Part shown: positions 1 to 8,200 of the stretch, in pieces
Numbering within the stretch: the stretch's first letter is position 1
How the letters are laid out: every line of letters begins with the position of its first letter
Origin: Xylanimonas cellulosilytica
GTDB taxonomy: Bacteria > Actinomycetota > Actinomycetes > Actinomycetales > Actinomycetaceae
Direction: 5' to 3'
Length of the DNA: 41,758 nucleotides
Assembly: GCA_001072465.1 (NCBI GenBank)
Contig: JVKM01000025.1
Coordinates: forward strand, 12,345 to 54,102
Program-made: the position numbers and the translations under genes
Notes under the pieces: generated by a model
Told to the model about the DNA's origin: nothing
Seen by the model: only the letters and a program-made list of their open reading frames with translations
Database searches by the model: none

Positions 1-80
1 CCCGCCAATCCACCGGAACAAACGCATTGATTGCCTCGTCGATGAGGCTCTGAGAAAACAAGTAACAGAGGGAAACGCCG

Positions 81-1004
81 ATGTGGGTACTGGGAGCTTT
101 CATTCTCGGAATGTTGGGCCTCCTCATGTGGTACATGAGAATGTTCTGTGACAACCCGACCGCCGAGCTGTGGCGTCGGGTGGGGATTGGGTTTCGTCTG
201 AGAAGGATCCTTGGAACGGGGAGGGCCGCTCAGAACTTCAGTGCGGTGTCGTTTCCTGCAATCTCGATGGCATTCTTACTGATGGCCCCCGTGAAATGTG
301 CCGAGGCACTTGGAGCACCTACATGGTTGATTGTCAGTCTTGCTGGCGTATGTATGCTCCTCATGATCGCTGCTCTCGTGGCTATCATCCCCTTCAAGTA
401 CCCCGATTGCTTCTATGAAGATTGGCAATACGCCAAGCGGCACGGCCTATTAGAAGAAGAGAAGGCCGGGAAGAAATCCTCTCATAACCGCGATTCCGGC
501 GGGGTAGATCGTCATGTGGGCACAGGCGTGACGATGCGTGTGGCCTCCGGTTGGAGGCAGCTGTCGGAGGAGGAACGCGGAGAGCTCGGGGATCTCGGCC
601 AGGATGAGAGCATTCGCTTTATTGCCGTCGGGAAGGCAGTAGAAGGGTACGTGCCGAACGTTGTCATCACTGAGACTGAGATCTTCAGCGGTAAAGGGGA
701 CAAGGAGATCCTCCATGACAGCGCTCGTCGCCTGGCTGAGCCTCACCCGGGATGCCGCCTCATTGACGACACCGTCGCGCCGTATCCCACCGAGCGTACC
801 CGCCTCGTCACAGGTGTGTACACCCTCAATGATACCTCGATGACCGTCTCGCAGCTCGTGTGGCTCACCTGGCGCAGAAACGACGGGGACGAAGAACCCC
901 ACCGATTCCTGTGGACTGCGACATGCACGTGTCCGAGCCTCGCCTGCCCGTCAATTATCGAGGACTTCATGACAATGGCACGCACTGTGGAGGTGGAATC
1001 GTGA
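81..1004 (+). CDS. Membrane protein fused to LpqN-like domain
   Basis: A 307-residue protein in two parts. Residues 1-~135 are a small membrane protein with three hydrophobic segments (about 3-20, 50-72, 82-105) ending in a basic tail with the motif EDWQYAKRHGLLE. Residues ~150-307 are a soluble domain resembling LpqN/Mog1-PsbP-like proteins (VVIT strand, LVTGVY, RFLWTATCTCPS, final helix). The same two parts occur as separate, overlapping genes on the other strand at 3078-3515 and 2590-3081, so this copy is a fusion. The start follows an AGAGGG ribosome site 10 bp upstream. The stop overlaps the next gene (GTGA). Context suggests a type VII secretion accessory or immunity role; this is inference. 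The domain names rest on pattern recognition only. Confidence 0.6.
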   Translation: MWVLGAFILGMLGLLMWYMRMFCDNPTAELWRRVGIGFRLRRILGTGRAAQNFSAVSFPAISMAFLLMAPVKCAEALGAPTWLIVSLAGVCMLLMIAALVAIIPFKYPDCFYEDWQYAKRHGLLEEEKAGKKSSHNRDSGGVDRHVGTGVTMRVASGWRQLSEEERGELGDLGQDESIRFIAVGKAVEGYVPNVVITETEIFSGKGDKEILHDSARRLAEPHPGCRLIDDTVAPYPTERTRLVTGVYTLNDTSMTVSQLVWLTWRRNDGDEEPHRFLWTATCTCPSLACPSIIEDFMTMARTVEVES

Positions 1005-1771
1005 GCGTCGAAGGAACCACGGCCTCGTCGCCAGAGGAGCTGGTCGTCTCCCTCGAACAGGCGAATGCGCTTATCGACCTTATTGGCACGACTGAATGGG
1101 CCAATGCTCTATCGAGCGCGATGCCCGTCAGTGGACTCATCAGCGCGGGACTCGTCGACTCCAACGGCCTTACCGGTGACGCCGAGGCGATCCTAGGTCC
1201 CGCGCGCACGGTCGACTCGCGTCTCGCGATCCGCCTCGTCTCCCCGAGGCAGACCCTCGGAGTGCGCAATGTGAGGATCTGGCCCTCGCGGCCACGCTCG
1301 GTCGTCATGCGTGCCGAGGATGAAGGCGTGCACTTCACCCAGGTCGATGACTGCGACGTCCCGCGCATCCTGGCCGAGGAGAGCCTTCTGGCGCCCGGGC
1401 CAACCATCCATGACGGCCCGCCGTCGATCTCCGCCGACTTCGTGCAGGCGGTGCGTGACGTGGACCTGGAGAGGGCGCAGTCAGCCCTGATCGATGTGGC
1501 CGCTCAAGGGCCAACGGACTCTCACTTCTCGCAGGACTGCTGGCACAAGCGCTGGAGCGTCGTGCTGTGTGTGAGGGAAGAGCGGACCCCGGATGGGTGG
1601 AAGGACGCGGGGCACGTCGAGTGCTTCGTCACCGACCACATGCATGCGCGTATGCACACGCCCATCGATCCTCGCGCACTCGCCCTCATGCGGGAGCAGA
1701 ACGCACCCACCATGGACGCACCGCCGCGCACGGCGCTGTGGGGGTTCATGATGGAGTTGCTCGCCAAGTAG
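1001..1771 (+). CDS. EspG-like type VII secretion chaperone candidate
   Basis: A 256-residue soluble protein. The GTG at 1001 is chosen because it forms a GTGA overlap with the preceding gene, as in the paralogous cassette. The N-terminal part (LVVSLEQANALIDLI) and the central strands (RLAIRLVSPR, PRSVVMRAEDEGVHF) recall the ESX-associated EspG family, which binds secreted substrates in the cytosol; this is a tentative family guess. It is clearly homologous to the product of 1829-2593 along its full length, including the shared block GPTIHDGPP and C-terminal MDAPPRTALWG. The two genes converge, with 57 bp between their stops. Confidence 0.5.
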   Translation: MSVEGTTASSPEELVVSLEQANALIDLIGTTEWANALSSAMPVSGLISAGLVDSNGLTGDAEAILGPARTVDSRLAIRLVSPRQTLGVRNVRIWPSRPRSVVMRAEDEGVHFTQVDDCDVPRILAEESLLAPGPTIHDGPPSISADFVQAVRDVDLERAQSALIDVAAQGPTDSHFSQDCWHKRWSVVLCVREERTPDGWKDAGHVECFVTDHMHARMHTPIDPRALALMREQNAPTMDAPPRTALWGFMMELLAK

Positions 1772-1828
1772 TGCGGCGTGGAGCCCTGCTGTTCTGACAG
1801 TGGGGAGCGGGTGTTCAGCGGGCAGATG

Positions 1829-2593
1829 CTAGGGAGTGAGGAGTCCCATCAGCATTGCCCAGATCGCTGCTCGTGGTGGTGCGTCCAGTGTCGGATCGGC
1901 TGACAGGTGGGCGAGCGCTTCCTCGTCAAGCGGCGCGTGGATTTGCGCGTGTAGATGGTCCGTCACGAAACACTCATAGTGCAAGCCGGTTCGCCACTCG
2001 CGACCGTGCATCTCCTCGCGTACGCAAGTGACGACACTCCAACGCCCCGAGACGCAGTCCTGGGCGAAGTGTGACTCCGCGGGACCATATGTCACGAGAT
2101 CGTTGAGCACATCCTGAGCGCCTTGTGCATCCAGGGAACGAACCGCAGCGATGAAATCCGCGGGAATGTACGGAGGCCCGTCGTGGATGGTAGGTCCGGC
2201 GTGCAGCAGGGAGGCGAGGGCTGCAATGTGGGGGACTTCGCAGTAATCAACCTGACTGAAGTGCACGCCGTCCACGTCGGAACGCATAACGACGGAGCGA
2301 GGTGCTGTGGGCCAGATCCTCCAGTCGCGTACGACGCCGCGCATGCTGGGGGACACGACGCGGATCGCAATTTGGGTACGAGCTGCTCGCACTGGTTCGA
2401 GGATGCGTGCGGCGTCGCCGGCTAAGCCGTTGGCGCCGGCAAGTCCGAGTGACACCAGTCCGCTGGAGAGAGCAGCACTTGAAATGCGCCCGGCATTCTC
2501 GTCACTGGCAATCATCTCGAGCAGGGCATCGGCCTGCTCGACGGTGACGATGATCTGATCCGAGGAGTTGGTGTCGATTGGCTGGTCGCTCAC
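1829..2593 (-). CDS. EspG-like protein, paralog of 1001-1771
   Basis: A 254-residue soluble protein, homologous end to end to the convergent neighbour: VTVEQADALLEMI, IAIRVVSPS, PRSVVMRSDVDGVHF, GPTIHDGPP, LDAPPRAAIWAML. It starts at GTG 2593, overlapping the stop of the LpqN-like gene by GTGA, so translation is probably coupled. It is the last gene of a minus-strand operon beginning with an ESAT-6-like protein and an LXG-like effector, which supports a role in type VII export. The EspG assignment is from pattern and context; a structure search would decide it. No membrane segment or signal peptide is visible. Confidence 0.5.
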   Translation of the reverse strand: MSDQPIDTNSSDQIIVTVEQADALLEMIASDENAGRISSAALSSGLVSLGLAGANGLAGDAARILEPVRAARTQIAIRVVSPSMRGVVRDWRIWPTAPRSVVMRSDVDGVHFSQVDYCEVPHIAALASLLHAGPTIHDGPPYIPADFIAAVRSLDAQGAQDVLNDLVTYGPAESHFAQDCVSGRWSVVTCVREEMHGREWRTGLHYECFVTDHLHAQIHAPLDEEALAHLSADPTLDAPPRAAIWAMLMGLLTP

Positions 2594-3081
2594 GGGGTCA
2601 CCTCCAGGGTTTGAGCCATCGTGATGAAATCATCGATGATCGTTGGGAATAGAATGCTGGGGCACGTACACGTCGCGGTCCACAGGAAATGCTGCGGAGG
2701 TTGCTGCCCGGCGGGTGCAGTGCGTGTCATCCATGTGAGCTGACTGAGGGTCAGCGACACATCGTCGAGGATGTAGGCGCCTGTTCGCCATCGAGCCCCC
2801 TCCGGGAGAACCGGCCACGCGAAGTCGTCAATAAGGTGGAATCCGGGCAACGCTTCCTCCACCTGCCTGATGGTGTCCGCGTAGACTTCGTCGTCGCTCG
2901 CGTCGGTGCTGAGTGCTCCGCCGGTTACCACGAAGGTCGGAACATTACCCTCATCTTTCGTCTTAGCGACGGCAACGAGGCGAACGCTGGGATCTTCTGC
3001 GAGGGGTCCGAGCTGTGCGTATTCCTCCGGGGTCAGGAATCTCCATCCCGAGGAAAGGGTCATTGTTACCTGTTCGTTCAC
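2590..3081 (-). CDS. LpqN-like soluble protein
   Basis: A 163-residue protein starting at GTG 3081, which overlaps the stop of the upstream membrane-protein gene (GTGA). A longer reading upstream is only the shadow of that gene. The domain resembles the Mog1/PsbP/LpqN fold: N-terminal SSGWRFLTPEE, strands LVAVAKT and PTFVVTG, then FLWTATCTCPS and a last helix DDFITMAQTLEV. No signal peptide or lipobox is present, unlike true LpqN lipoproteins, so a cytosolic accessory role is more likely. It matches residues ~150-307 of the fusion protein at 81-1004. Confidence 0.55.
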   Translation of the reverse strand: MNEQVTMTLSSGWRFLTPEEYAQLGPLAEDPSVRLVAVAKTKDEGNVPTFVVTGGALSTDASDDEVYADTIRQVEEALPGFHLIDDFAWPVLPEGARWRTGAYILDDVSLTLSQLTWMTRTAPAGQQPPQHFLWTATCTCPSILFPTIIDDFITMAQTLEVTP

Positions 3082-3515
3082 CAGAATTCCTTCCTGTCCG
3101 CATGGTTCTCGTACGCCTCCTGATCGATGTTGCCATCGGCGTCTAAGAGACCGTGACGCTTGGCGTACTGCCAATCGGCGTAGACCCACCGGGGAAACTT
3201 GATGGGCAGAAGGCCGATGAGGAAGAAAGATAGAAATATGAGGATCGAAATGGCGACAGTGCGTGTGTAAATCCTGGGTAGTTGAGAATAGTTGATGATT
3301 CCTAAGGTGCCACCGAGAAGAAAAATGCATGCAAATGCGGGGGCTCCGATAGCGGCATAATTTCTACTGATTCTTCCATTGCCATTCATTCGGCGCCACA
3401 GGTTCGCCGCCTTCGAGTCTGTGAACATCTCGGCGTACCACACTGCCGCTCCGAAGAATCCCATTCCGATTCCGATAATAGCCAGTGTAATGTTCTCGTC
3501 CATTTTATTGTCCAT
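3078..3515 (-). CDS. Small membrane protein, immunity candidate
   Basis: A 145-residue membrane protein with three hydrophobic segments (about 8-25, 52-70, 80-105) and a basic cytosolic tail (VYADWQYAKRHGLL). Its tail is nearly identical in DNA to that of the gene at 3670-4095 (compare 3158-3222 with 3754-3818). The first ATG (3515) lies 2 bp after the preceding remnant's stop; a second in-frame ATG at 3503 aligns better with the paralog and is an alternative start. It sits downstream of a glycine-zipper type VII effector, which is where LXG systems encode immunity proteins. That function is inferred from position. Confidence 0.6.
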   Translation of the reverse strand: MDNKMDENITLAIIGIGMGFFGAAVWYAEMFTDSKAANLWRRMNGNGRISRNYAAIGAPAFACIFLLGGTLGIINYSQLPRIYTRTVAISILIFLSFFLIGLLPIKFPRWVYADWQYAKRHGLLDADGNIDQEAYENHADRKEFW

Positions 3516-3517
3516 TG

Positions 3518-3673
3518 TTAATTGAGTGCACCGTTATTGATTGCGTCACCCGTCTTTTCGCCAAAGTAATGGCCGACCACCCCGCCGATGACGCCGCCGA
3601 CAACGCCGCCAACGACAGCGCCAACGGGGGCGAAAGGCCCTGAGACGCGAGGTGTAGTCCTGCGTTCGTTCAC
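3518..3673 (-). pseudogene. Chimeric remnant: LpqN-like start joined to effector glycine-zipper tail
   Basis: A 51-codon reading frame starting at GTG 3673 with the same GTGA overlap and the same first residues (VNE) as the LpqN-like gene. After about 10 codons it switches to the C-terminal glycine-zipper tail of the effector (GPFAPVGAVVGGVVGG, then GHYFGEKTGD). The tail matches the end of 4100-5233 closely in DNA. It is best read as a recombination junction left when one effector cassette was collapsed or duplicated. It may still be translated, but its function is unknown. Confidence 0.7.
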
Positions 3674-4095
3674 CAAAATCCACCACCGCGTGCGTGCTTC
3701 TCGTATGCCTCCCGATCGATGTTGCCGTTCTCGTCCAGGAGGCCGTGCCGCTTGGCGTACTGCCAATCGGCGTAGACCCACCGGGGAAACCTGATGGGCA
3801 GAAGGCCAATGAGCAGGAAGGCAGCGGCGAACAATGCCACTGCTGCGATGCCTGTAAGCCAAATTCTAGGAAGGTGGTAATATCTGACAATTCCAGATAT
3901 GCCGACGATGAAGAAAATGATAGAAATCGCAGGTGCGCCAATGGCAGCATAGTTTCTGCTGATCTTCCCCTGTCCATTCATTCGGCGCCACAGGTTTGCG
4001 GCTTTTGAATCAGTAAACATCTCTGTATACCAGAGTGCTATTCCAAATAGACCCATACCGATCCCAACAATAGCCAGTTTAAGATTCTCGTTCAT
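3670..4095 (-). CDS. Small membrane protein, likely immunity protein of adjacent effector
   Basis: A 141-residue protein, paralogous to 3078-3515 and to the N-terminal half of 81-1004. The ATG at 4095 (MNENLKLAIVG) lies 4 bp after the effector stop and aligns with its paralog; an upstream ATG at 4110 is possible but would overlap the effector. There are three hydrophobic segments and the conserved tail FPRWVYADWQYAKRHGLLD. It lies directly downstream of a glycine-zipper LXG-like effector. In the known TelE/TipE pair a membrane immunity protein follows such a toxin. The immunity role is inferred by analogy and not shown by the sequence. Confidence 0.65.
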   Translation of the reverse strand: MNENLKLAIVGIGMGLFGIALWYTEMFTDSKAANLWRRMNGQGKISRNYAAIGAPAISIIFFIVGISGIVRYYHLPRIWLTGIAAVALFAAAFLLIGLLPIRFPRWVYADWQYAKRHGLLDENGNIDREAYEKHARGGGFW

Positions 4096-4099
4096 GCGC

Positions 4100-5233
4100 T
4101 CAACTTTCATTGAGGGGATCGACGATAGTGTCATTGGCAAGATTTCCAGCCTCTTCCCCTAGATAGTGCCCGACCAATCCGCCGATGACGCCACCGACAA
4201 CGCCACCAACGACAGCGCCAACGGGTGCAAAAGGCCCTGAGACAGCAGCGCCAATCGCGGCACCGCCTTTGGCTCCTAGCCAAGCACCGCCCCATGTGCC
4301 TGCGCCGGTGAGAACACCCTTTGTGCCCGCTCGCGCGACCTTGTGGCCCTCGCTCCATTCGGGGTGTTGCTCGGTATCGGTTTGGTAGGTGTCATAGGCG
4401 GTGATACCGCCGTCGACGACCGCCCCCGCTACGCCGGCTATCTTTCCAGCCTTTGAGGCTATTGGAGCTATCGTTCTTGTTCCAGCCGGTTCTATGACTT
4501 GTGTCCCCGTTGGGCGGAATGTCCAAGCTTGCAGGTCGCCGTTGGCGAAGTATCCCGCGGGAGGCGTATAACCTCCCCTGTAACGCATCATCGTGGTTGC
4601 GGCTACAGAATTGCCACCAATATCAATTAAACCCATCGTGTAGGGGAGAGCGTTAGCGTCAGGATGCTCGTCATCCAGAACAAACTGGTCCTTGAGCGCG
4701 TTGAATACTGGTTCAATCCATTGCTCATAGGTATCCACTTTCAGGCTGTCCAGTGCGAGTGAAAACACGTGCTCGGCGCGTTCGTAATTCAATCGCTGGA
4801 CCTCGGCTTGCTCTTGCAGCTCGTTAAACTTGCTGACAAGGTAGTCGTCCGACTCATCGTATAGGCTCACTGTGTCGCCGTTGACGAGCAGACCACAGTC
4901 TTGAGCTTCCTGTGCGATTCCCTGATACGTGTCGCGTACTGACTTCATTGCCCAGGCGAGTTCTGATACAGCGTTCGTGAGTTCTTTCAGATCGTTGGAG
5001 ATCCCTTCACACACGTCTGATGCGACTTGTAAATCGTACTGGCACGAGTCGACACAGAGCGCCTCCTGCTGGCCCATAATGGAGGAGGCGCGCATCGTAT
5101 CGCCGTCTGCGGTACGCAATGCGCCGGAACTTTGTGCGCATTGATCCTTGAACGCGAAGAGATTGTCGACGTTAATGGGGAAAGGCATGGAGAACCATGC
5201 TCCGTGTTGTGGTGTATCTTCATCGGTGCTCAT
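4100..5233 (-). CDS. LXG/WXG100-like type VII effector with C-terminal glycine zipper
   Basis: A 377-residue protein. Residues ~15-190 are mostly helical, like the LXG/WXG100 secretion domain (SELAWAMKSVRDTYQGI, then QEQAEVQRLNYERAEHVF). Residues ~265-360 are small and glycine-rich with GxxxG-type spacing (KAGKIAGVAGAVV, GAWLGAKGGAAIGAAV, VVGGVVGGVIGGLVGH), a pattern expected to insert in membranes. The ATG at 5233 overlaps the ESAT-6-like gene (ATGA), and a membrane protein follows. This matches the layout of glycine-zipper LXG toxins; pore formation is an inference. No secretion machinery (EccC, EssC) is in the window. Confidence 0.6.
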   Translation of the reverse strand: MSTDEDTPQHGAWFSMPFPINVDNLFAFKDQCAQSSGALRTADGDTMRASSIMGQQEALCVDSCQYDLQVASDVCEGISNDLKELTNAVSELAWAMKSVRDTYQGIAQEAQDCGLLVNGDTVSLYDESDDYLVSKFNELQEQAEVQRLNYERAEHVFSLALDSLKVDTYEQWIEPVFNALKDQFVLDDEHPDANALPYTMGLIDIGGNSVAATTMMRYRGGYTPPAGYFANGDLQAWTFRPTGTQVIEPAGTRTIAPIASKAGKIAGVAGAVVDGGITAYDTYQTDTEQHPEWSEGHKVARAGTKGVLTGAGTWGGAWLGAKGGAAIGAAVSGPFAPVGAVVGGVVGGVIGGLVGHYLGEEAGNLANDTIVDPLNES

Positions 5234-5532
5234 CGTGGCCCCCTGGCGTTCAGATATTCTCCCACTGTCTTCATGCTGGCAGCTTCCTGATCATCGGTGT
5301 TTGCAAAAGCCTCGGATGCGGCGGTTAGACCACGAGCGATAGTAGAAGAACAGAAGGAAGCCTTCTCTATGACACGATTGATCCTCTCAACCTGTGTCGC
5401 GAGGGCTGCCTCATTACTCCCCGCGTTACTAGGTGGTGTAAGAGTGCGGGATGCTACGTTCTCGCTTGAGTAGTTCAAGATAGTGATGGCACGCGACACC
5501 GCGGTCGCGTCCCATACGACTCCACCGGCCAT
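5230..5532 (-). CDS. ESAT-6/WXG100-like small helical protein
   Basis: A 100-residue helical protein, first gene of the operon, with a GGGGAG ribosome site upstream of ATG 5532. It has the size and helix-turn-helix character of WXG100/ESAT-6-like or Lap/Lcp partner proteins (helices about 8-45 and 55-92, EAALATQVERINRVIEKAS in the second). No clear WXG is visible. It overlaps the LXG-like effector by ATGA, the usual arrangement for a targeting partner co-exported with or escorting the effector. Family membership is moderately supported by size and context. Confidence 0.5.
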   Translation of the reverse strand: MAGGVVWDATAVSRAITILNYSSENVASRTLTPPSNAGSNEAALATQVERINRVIEKASFCSSTIARGLTAASEAFANTDDQEAASMKTVGEYLNARGPR

Positions 5533-5627
5533 TTGTCTCCCCTTACGATATGGTCAACATTAACGGATCAGGACAGCCCGCCCTTCTAGGAACCGTCAAG
5601 TAACGCAGCGATAAAGCGCGGCATAGC

Positions 5628-5665
5628 AAAACGAGGGGGCGGAGCCGCTTGGCTCCGCCCCCTCG
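5628..5665 (-). terminator. Rho-independent terminator of the antiporter gene
   Basis: A perfect 15-bp stem (5632-5646 with 5651-5665) and a 4-nt loop, followed on the minus strand by TTTT. It lies just downstream of the antiporter stop at 5689. Confidence 0.9.
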
Positions 5666-5688
5666 ACGCGTCCGTCAGGACCGCCGGC

Positions 5689-7107
5689 TCACTCGTCGCC
5701 GCTGAAGTCGGCCACGGCCTCGTCCAGGCCCGCGCGGCGGATGCGCACGAGCGACAGGAACACCAGGCCGGCAGCCAGAGCGATGCCCAGGCCTCGAACC
5801 AGCCAGGTCTCGCCCACGAAGATCATCGCCATGGCGGCCAGGACGGGCACCAGGAGCGTGAACGCGTAGCCGATGTAGCGGCCAAACGACGGCATGGGCA
5901 CGCCGTCGGACTCGGCGACAGACTTGACCATGAAGTTCGGGCCGTTGCCGATGTACGTGATCGCGCCGCAGAACACGGCGCCGAGCGAAATCGGGATCAG
6001 GTAGTACTCGGGCACGCCCGCGACCAGGGTGCCCTCGCCACCGGAAGCCTTCGCCATCTCGAAGAACGTCATGTACGTCGGGGCGTTATCCAGGATCGAG
6101 GACAGGCCGCCCGTGAACACGAAGTACGTCATGCGGGTCAGCGGCAGCGACGGGGCGATCTGCTCCAGGTAGCGCAGCGCCGGCGCCATCGTCGAGAAAA
6201 TGCCGATGAACAGGGTGGCGACCTCCATGATCGGAGTCCACGTGAACGCGTTCTCCTCGAAGCGCACCTTCTTGTCCGAGAGCTTGTAGGACAGGCCCGC
6301 GACCGTGAACATGATGATCTCGCGCCACGGCACGAAGCCGGTCCACGAGTGCACGTGGCCTTCGGCCAGCGCCTCGCCGTCCCAGGACGGAGCGAAAGCG
6401 ACGGACAGGATGATGATCGCGAAGAACAGCAGGTTGATCTTGCCGTGCAGGCTCAGGGGCTTGACCTCGCGGTCGTCGGCCTCGATGGAGGCGGTGTCCT
6501 CGGATGCGTAGCGCACGCGGTCGATCGAGTAGTACGACAGGAGCAGCAGCACCAGGACGAACAGCCACTCCTTCCACAGCGCGAACGTCCACACGAACGG
6601 CACACCGTGCAGGTATCCGAGGAACAGCGGCGGGTCGCCGAGCGGAGTCAGTATGCCGCCACAGTTCGCCACAATGAAGATCGTGAACAGGACCGTGTGT
6701 ACGCGGTGCTTACGTTCCTTGTTCGTCTCCAGGAGCGGGCGAATCAGCAGCATGGCCGCGCCCGTCGTCCCAATGAACGAGGCCAGGAGGCCGCCGATCG
6801 CCAGGAAGATCGTGTTGTTACGCGGGGTTGCCTTGATGTCGCCGGCCAGGTGAATGCCGCCGGAGACCACGAACAGTGCGAAGAGTAGCGCGATGAACTG
6901 CACGTACTCCACGCCCGTGGCGATGAGCGGGCCGGTGCCCGCCTTCATGAACATCCAGATCGTCGTCGGCACGCCGAGCACAAGCGCGACGGACAGCTGG
7001 GAGGATTCCTTTTCCCACCAGTGCGAGGTCTTCGGGATGATAGGCAAGAGTGCGATACATGCGAGCATCGCAACGAAGGGGAGCAGGCTCCACCAGGGGT
7101 AGGTCAT
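5689..7107 (-). CDS. CitMHS/NhaD-type sodium:proton antiporter
   Basis: A 472-residue polytopic membrane protein with about 12 hydrophobic segments. It has features of the ion-transporter superfamily that includes the CitMHS-like and NhaD families: the conserved block NCGGILTPLGDPPLFLGYL with two discontinuous helices, and a second half-repeat near GLSSILDNAPTYMTFFE and CGAITYIGNGPNFMVKS. Proteins of this group are annotated as Na+/H+ antiporters or citrate carriers; the substrate cannot be decided here. The ATG at 7107 has an AAGGA site 7 bp upstream. It is monocistronic with its own terminator, and the 110-residue stretch rich in charge (~200-260) is a cytosolic loop. Confidence 0.85.
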   Translation of the reverse strand: MTYPWWSLLPFVAMLACIALLPIIPKTSHWWEKESSQLSVALVLGVPTTIWMFMKAGTGPLIATGVEYVQFIALLFALFVVSGGIHLAGDIKATPRNNTIFLAIGGLLASFIGTTGAAMLLIRPLLETNKERKHRVHTVLFTIFIVANCGGILTPLGDPPLFLGYLHGVPFVWTFALWKEWLFVLVLLLLSYYSIDRVRYASEDTASIEADDREVKPLSLHGKINLLFFAIIILSVAFAPSWDGEALAEGHVHSWTGFVPWREIIMFTVAGLSYKLSDKKVRFEENAFTWTPIMEVATLFIGIFSTMAPALRYLEQIAPSLPLTRMTYFVFTGGLSSILDNAPTYMTFFEMAKASGGEGTLVAGVPEYYLIPISLGAVFCGAITYIGNGPNFMVKSVAESDGVPMPSFGRYIGYAFTLLVPVLAAMAMIFVGETWLVRGLGIALAAGLVFLSLVRIRRAGLDEAVADFSGDE

Positions 7108-7275
7108 CGGCCAGTCCTTGGTTGACGATAAATACGCTCACCATTTTATGGGGTAGGGGAGCGGGGTGCGGAGTGTTCCGGGAGGTGGGAGTGGCCTCAT
7201 CGACGAGGCCGGGGGCGTTCGCTCGTGGGATTCCGCTGGGTTGGACGCGGGCATTGTGAGCGGTCTGGATATGAG

Positions 7276-7351
7276 TGGCACCCCGAACAGGACTCGAACC
7301 TGCGACCTCTTGCACCGGAGGCAAGCGCTCTATCCGCTGAGCTATCGGGGC
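7276..7351 (-). tRNA. tRNA-Arg(CCG)
   Basis: A 76-nt cloverleaf read on the minus strand. The acceptor GCCCCGA pairs with TCGGGGT, the D arm is GCTC..GAGC, the anticodon stem CTTGC/GCAAG encloses loop CTCCGGT (anticodon CCG), and the T loop is TTCGAGT. The CCA end is encoded (7278-7276). Confidence 0.95.
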
Positions 7352-7451
7352 AGCTCGGTCAGTTTAGCAGGGTTTCATACAACCACGCGGGACGGTGATG
7401 TGTGCCATACTAGTGGACGTTGCTTGTTTGAGAACTCTTCAGGAGGATCCC

Positions 7452-7907
7452 ATGCGCGTTCATATCGGCACCGATCACGCCGGTTTCGAACTCAAGGAAA
7501 AGGTCGTCGCGCACCTGCGCGAGGCCGGTCACGATGTTGTCGACCACGGCGCCCACACCTACGATGCGCTCGACGACTACCCGCCGTTCTGCATCGAGGC
7601 AGCCCAGGCTGTCGTCGATGAGCCGGGTAGCCTCGGCATCGTCATCGGCGGCTCCGGCAATGGCGAGCAGATGGCCGCCAACTGCGTGGAAGGCGTGCGC
7701 GCTGCCCTCGTGTGGTCGGATGCGACCGCGCGTCTGGCCCGCGAGCACAACGACGCGAACGTCGTGGCCGTCGGCGCCCGCCAGCACAGCGAGGAAGAGG
7801 CTCTGGCCCTCATCGATGCCTTCCTGGAGACCCCCTTCAGCGGCGACGAGCGCCACCAGCGCCGCATCGACCTGATGAAGGACTACGAGCGCTCCGTGCG
7901 CGCCTGA
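7452..7907 (+). CDS. rpiB: Ribose-5-phosphate isomerase B
   Basis: A 151-residue protein of the RpiB/LacAB family that interconverts ribose-5-phosphate and ribulose-5-phosphate in the pentose phosphate pathway. Family marks are N-terminal GTDHAGFELKE, the central GGSGNGEQMAANCV anion-binding loop, and LAREHNDANVVAVGAR. The position that is a catalytic Cys in E. coli RpiB falls in the Glu-type motif GNGE (Glu72), as in mycobacterial enzymes. The start ATG 7452 is preceded by AGGAGG at 7441-7446. It is a single gene ending at a strong terminator. Identification is secure. Confidence 0.96.
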   Translation: MRVHIGTDHAGFELKEKVVAHLREAGHDVVDHGAHTYDALDDYPPFCIEAAQAVVDEPGSLGIVIGGSGNGEQMAANCVEGVRAALVWSDATARLAREHNDANVVAVGARQHSEEEALALIDAFLETPFSGDERHQRRIDLMKDYERSVRA

Positions 7908-7928
7908 GCGACGCGCAGATTCACGAGG

Positions 7929-7960
7929 CGGGGCCGGTGGGTGACCACCGGCCCCGTTTT
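7929..7960 (+). terminator. rpiB terminator
   Basis: A perfect 12-bp stem (7929-7940 with 7945-7956), GTGA loop, then TTTT. Confidence 0.92.
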
Positions 7961-7985
7961 GTGTGCTGTCTTGATGGGTATTCGG

Positions 7986-8103
7986 CAGTTTCGCATGCAA
8001 TTCCCGGGTGAGTCCTTCGATCTATGACAATAGATCGTTGAAATTCCAATGTTTCTGAGTGTGCGCAGCTGCGCGCGTTAAAGGAGTTGCATGCGACTTT
8101 GGG
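7986..8103. repeat. Miniature inverted-repeat element, copy A
   Basis: An element of about 107-117 bp. The left end TCGCATGCAATTC (7991-8003) is mirrored at 8085-8097 (GAGTTGCATGCGA). Inside is a hairpin CGATCTAT/ATAGATCG with a GACA loop, and the motif TTGAAATTCCAATGTTTCTG starting at 8038, 47 bp from the left core. The same layout recurs at 13163-13276 and 26602-26720. Confidence 0.7.
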
Positions 8104-8200
8104 TGTGCGTGCATCGGGGCATCAGCGGTTTCAATGGCGGCTCATCGGGGTTGGGCAAAGGCGCCGTTGGTTTCATCGAAGCAGGGCGTGGCTCCAACTG

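Noticed and set aside
1-53. Possible 3' end of an upstream effector gene (frame 3, stop 51-53)
   Set aside because: Only ~16 codons are present and likeness to the effector tails (TG-A-I pattern) is too weak to call without upstream sequence.
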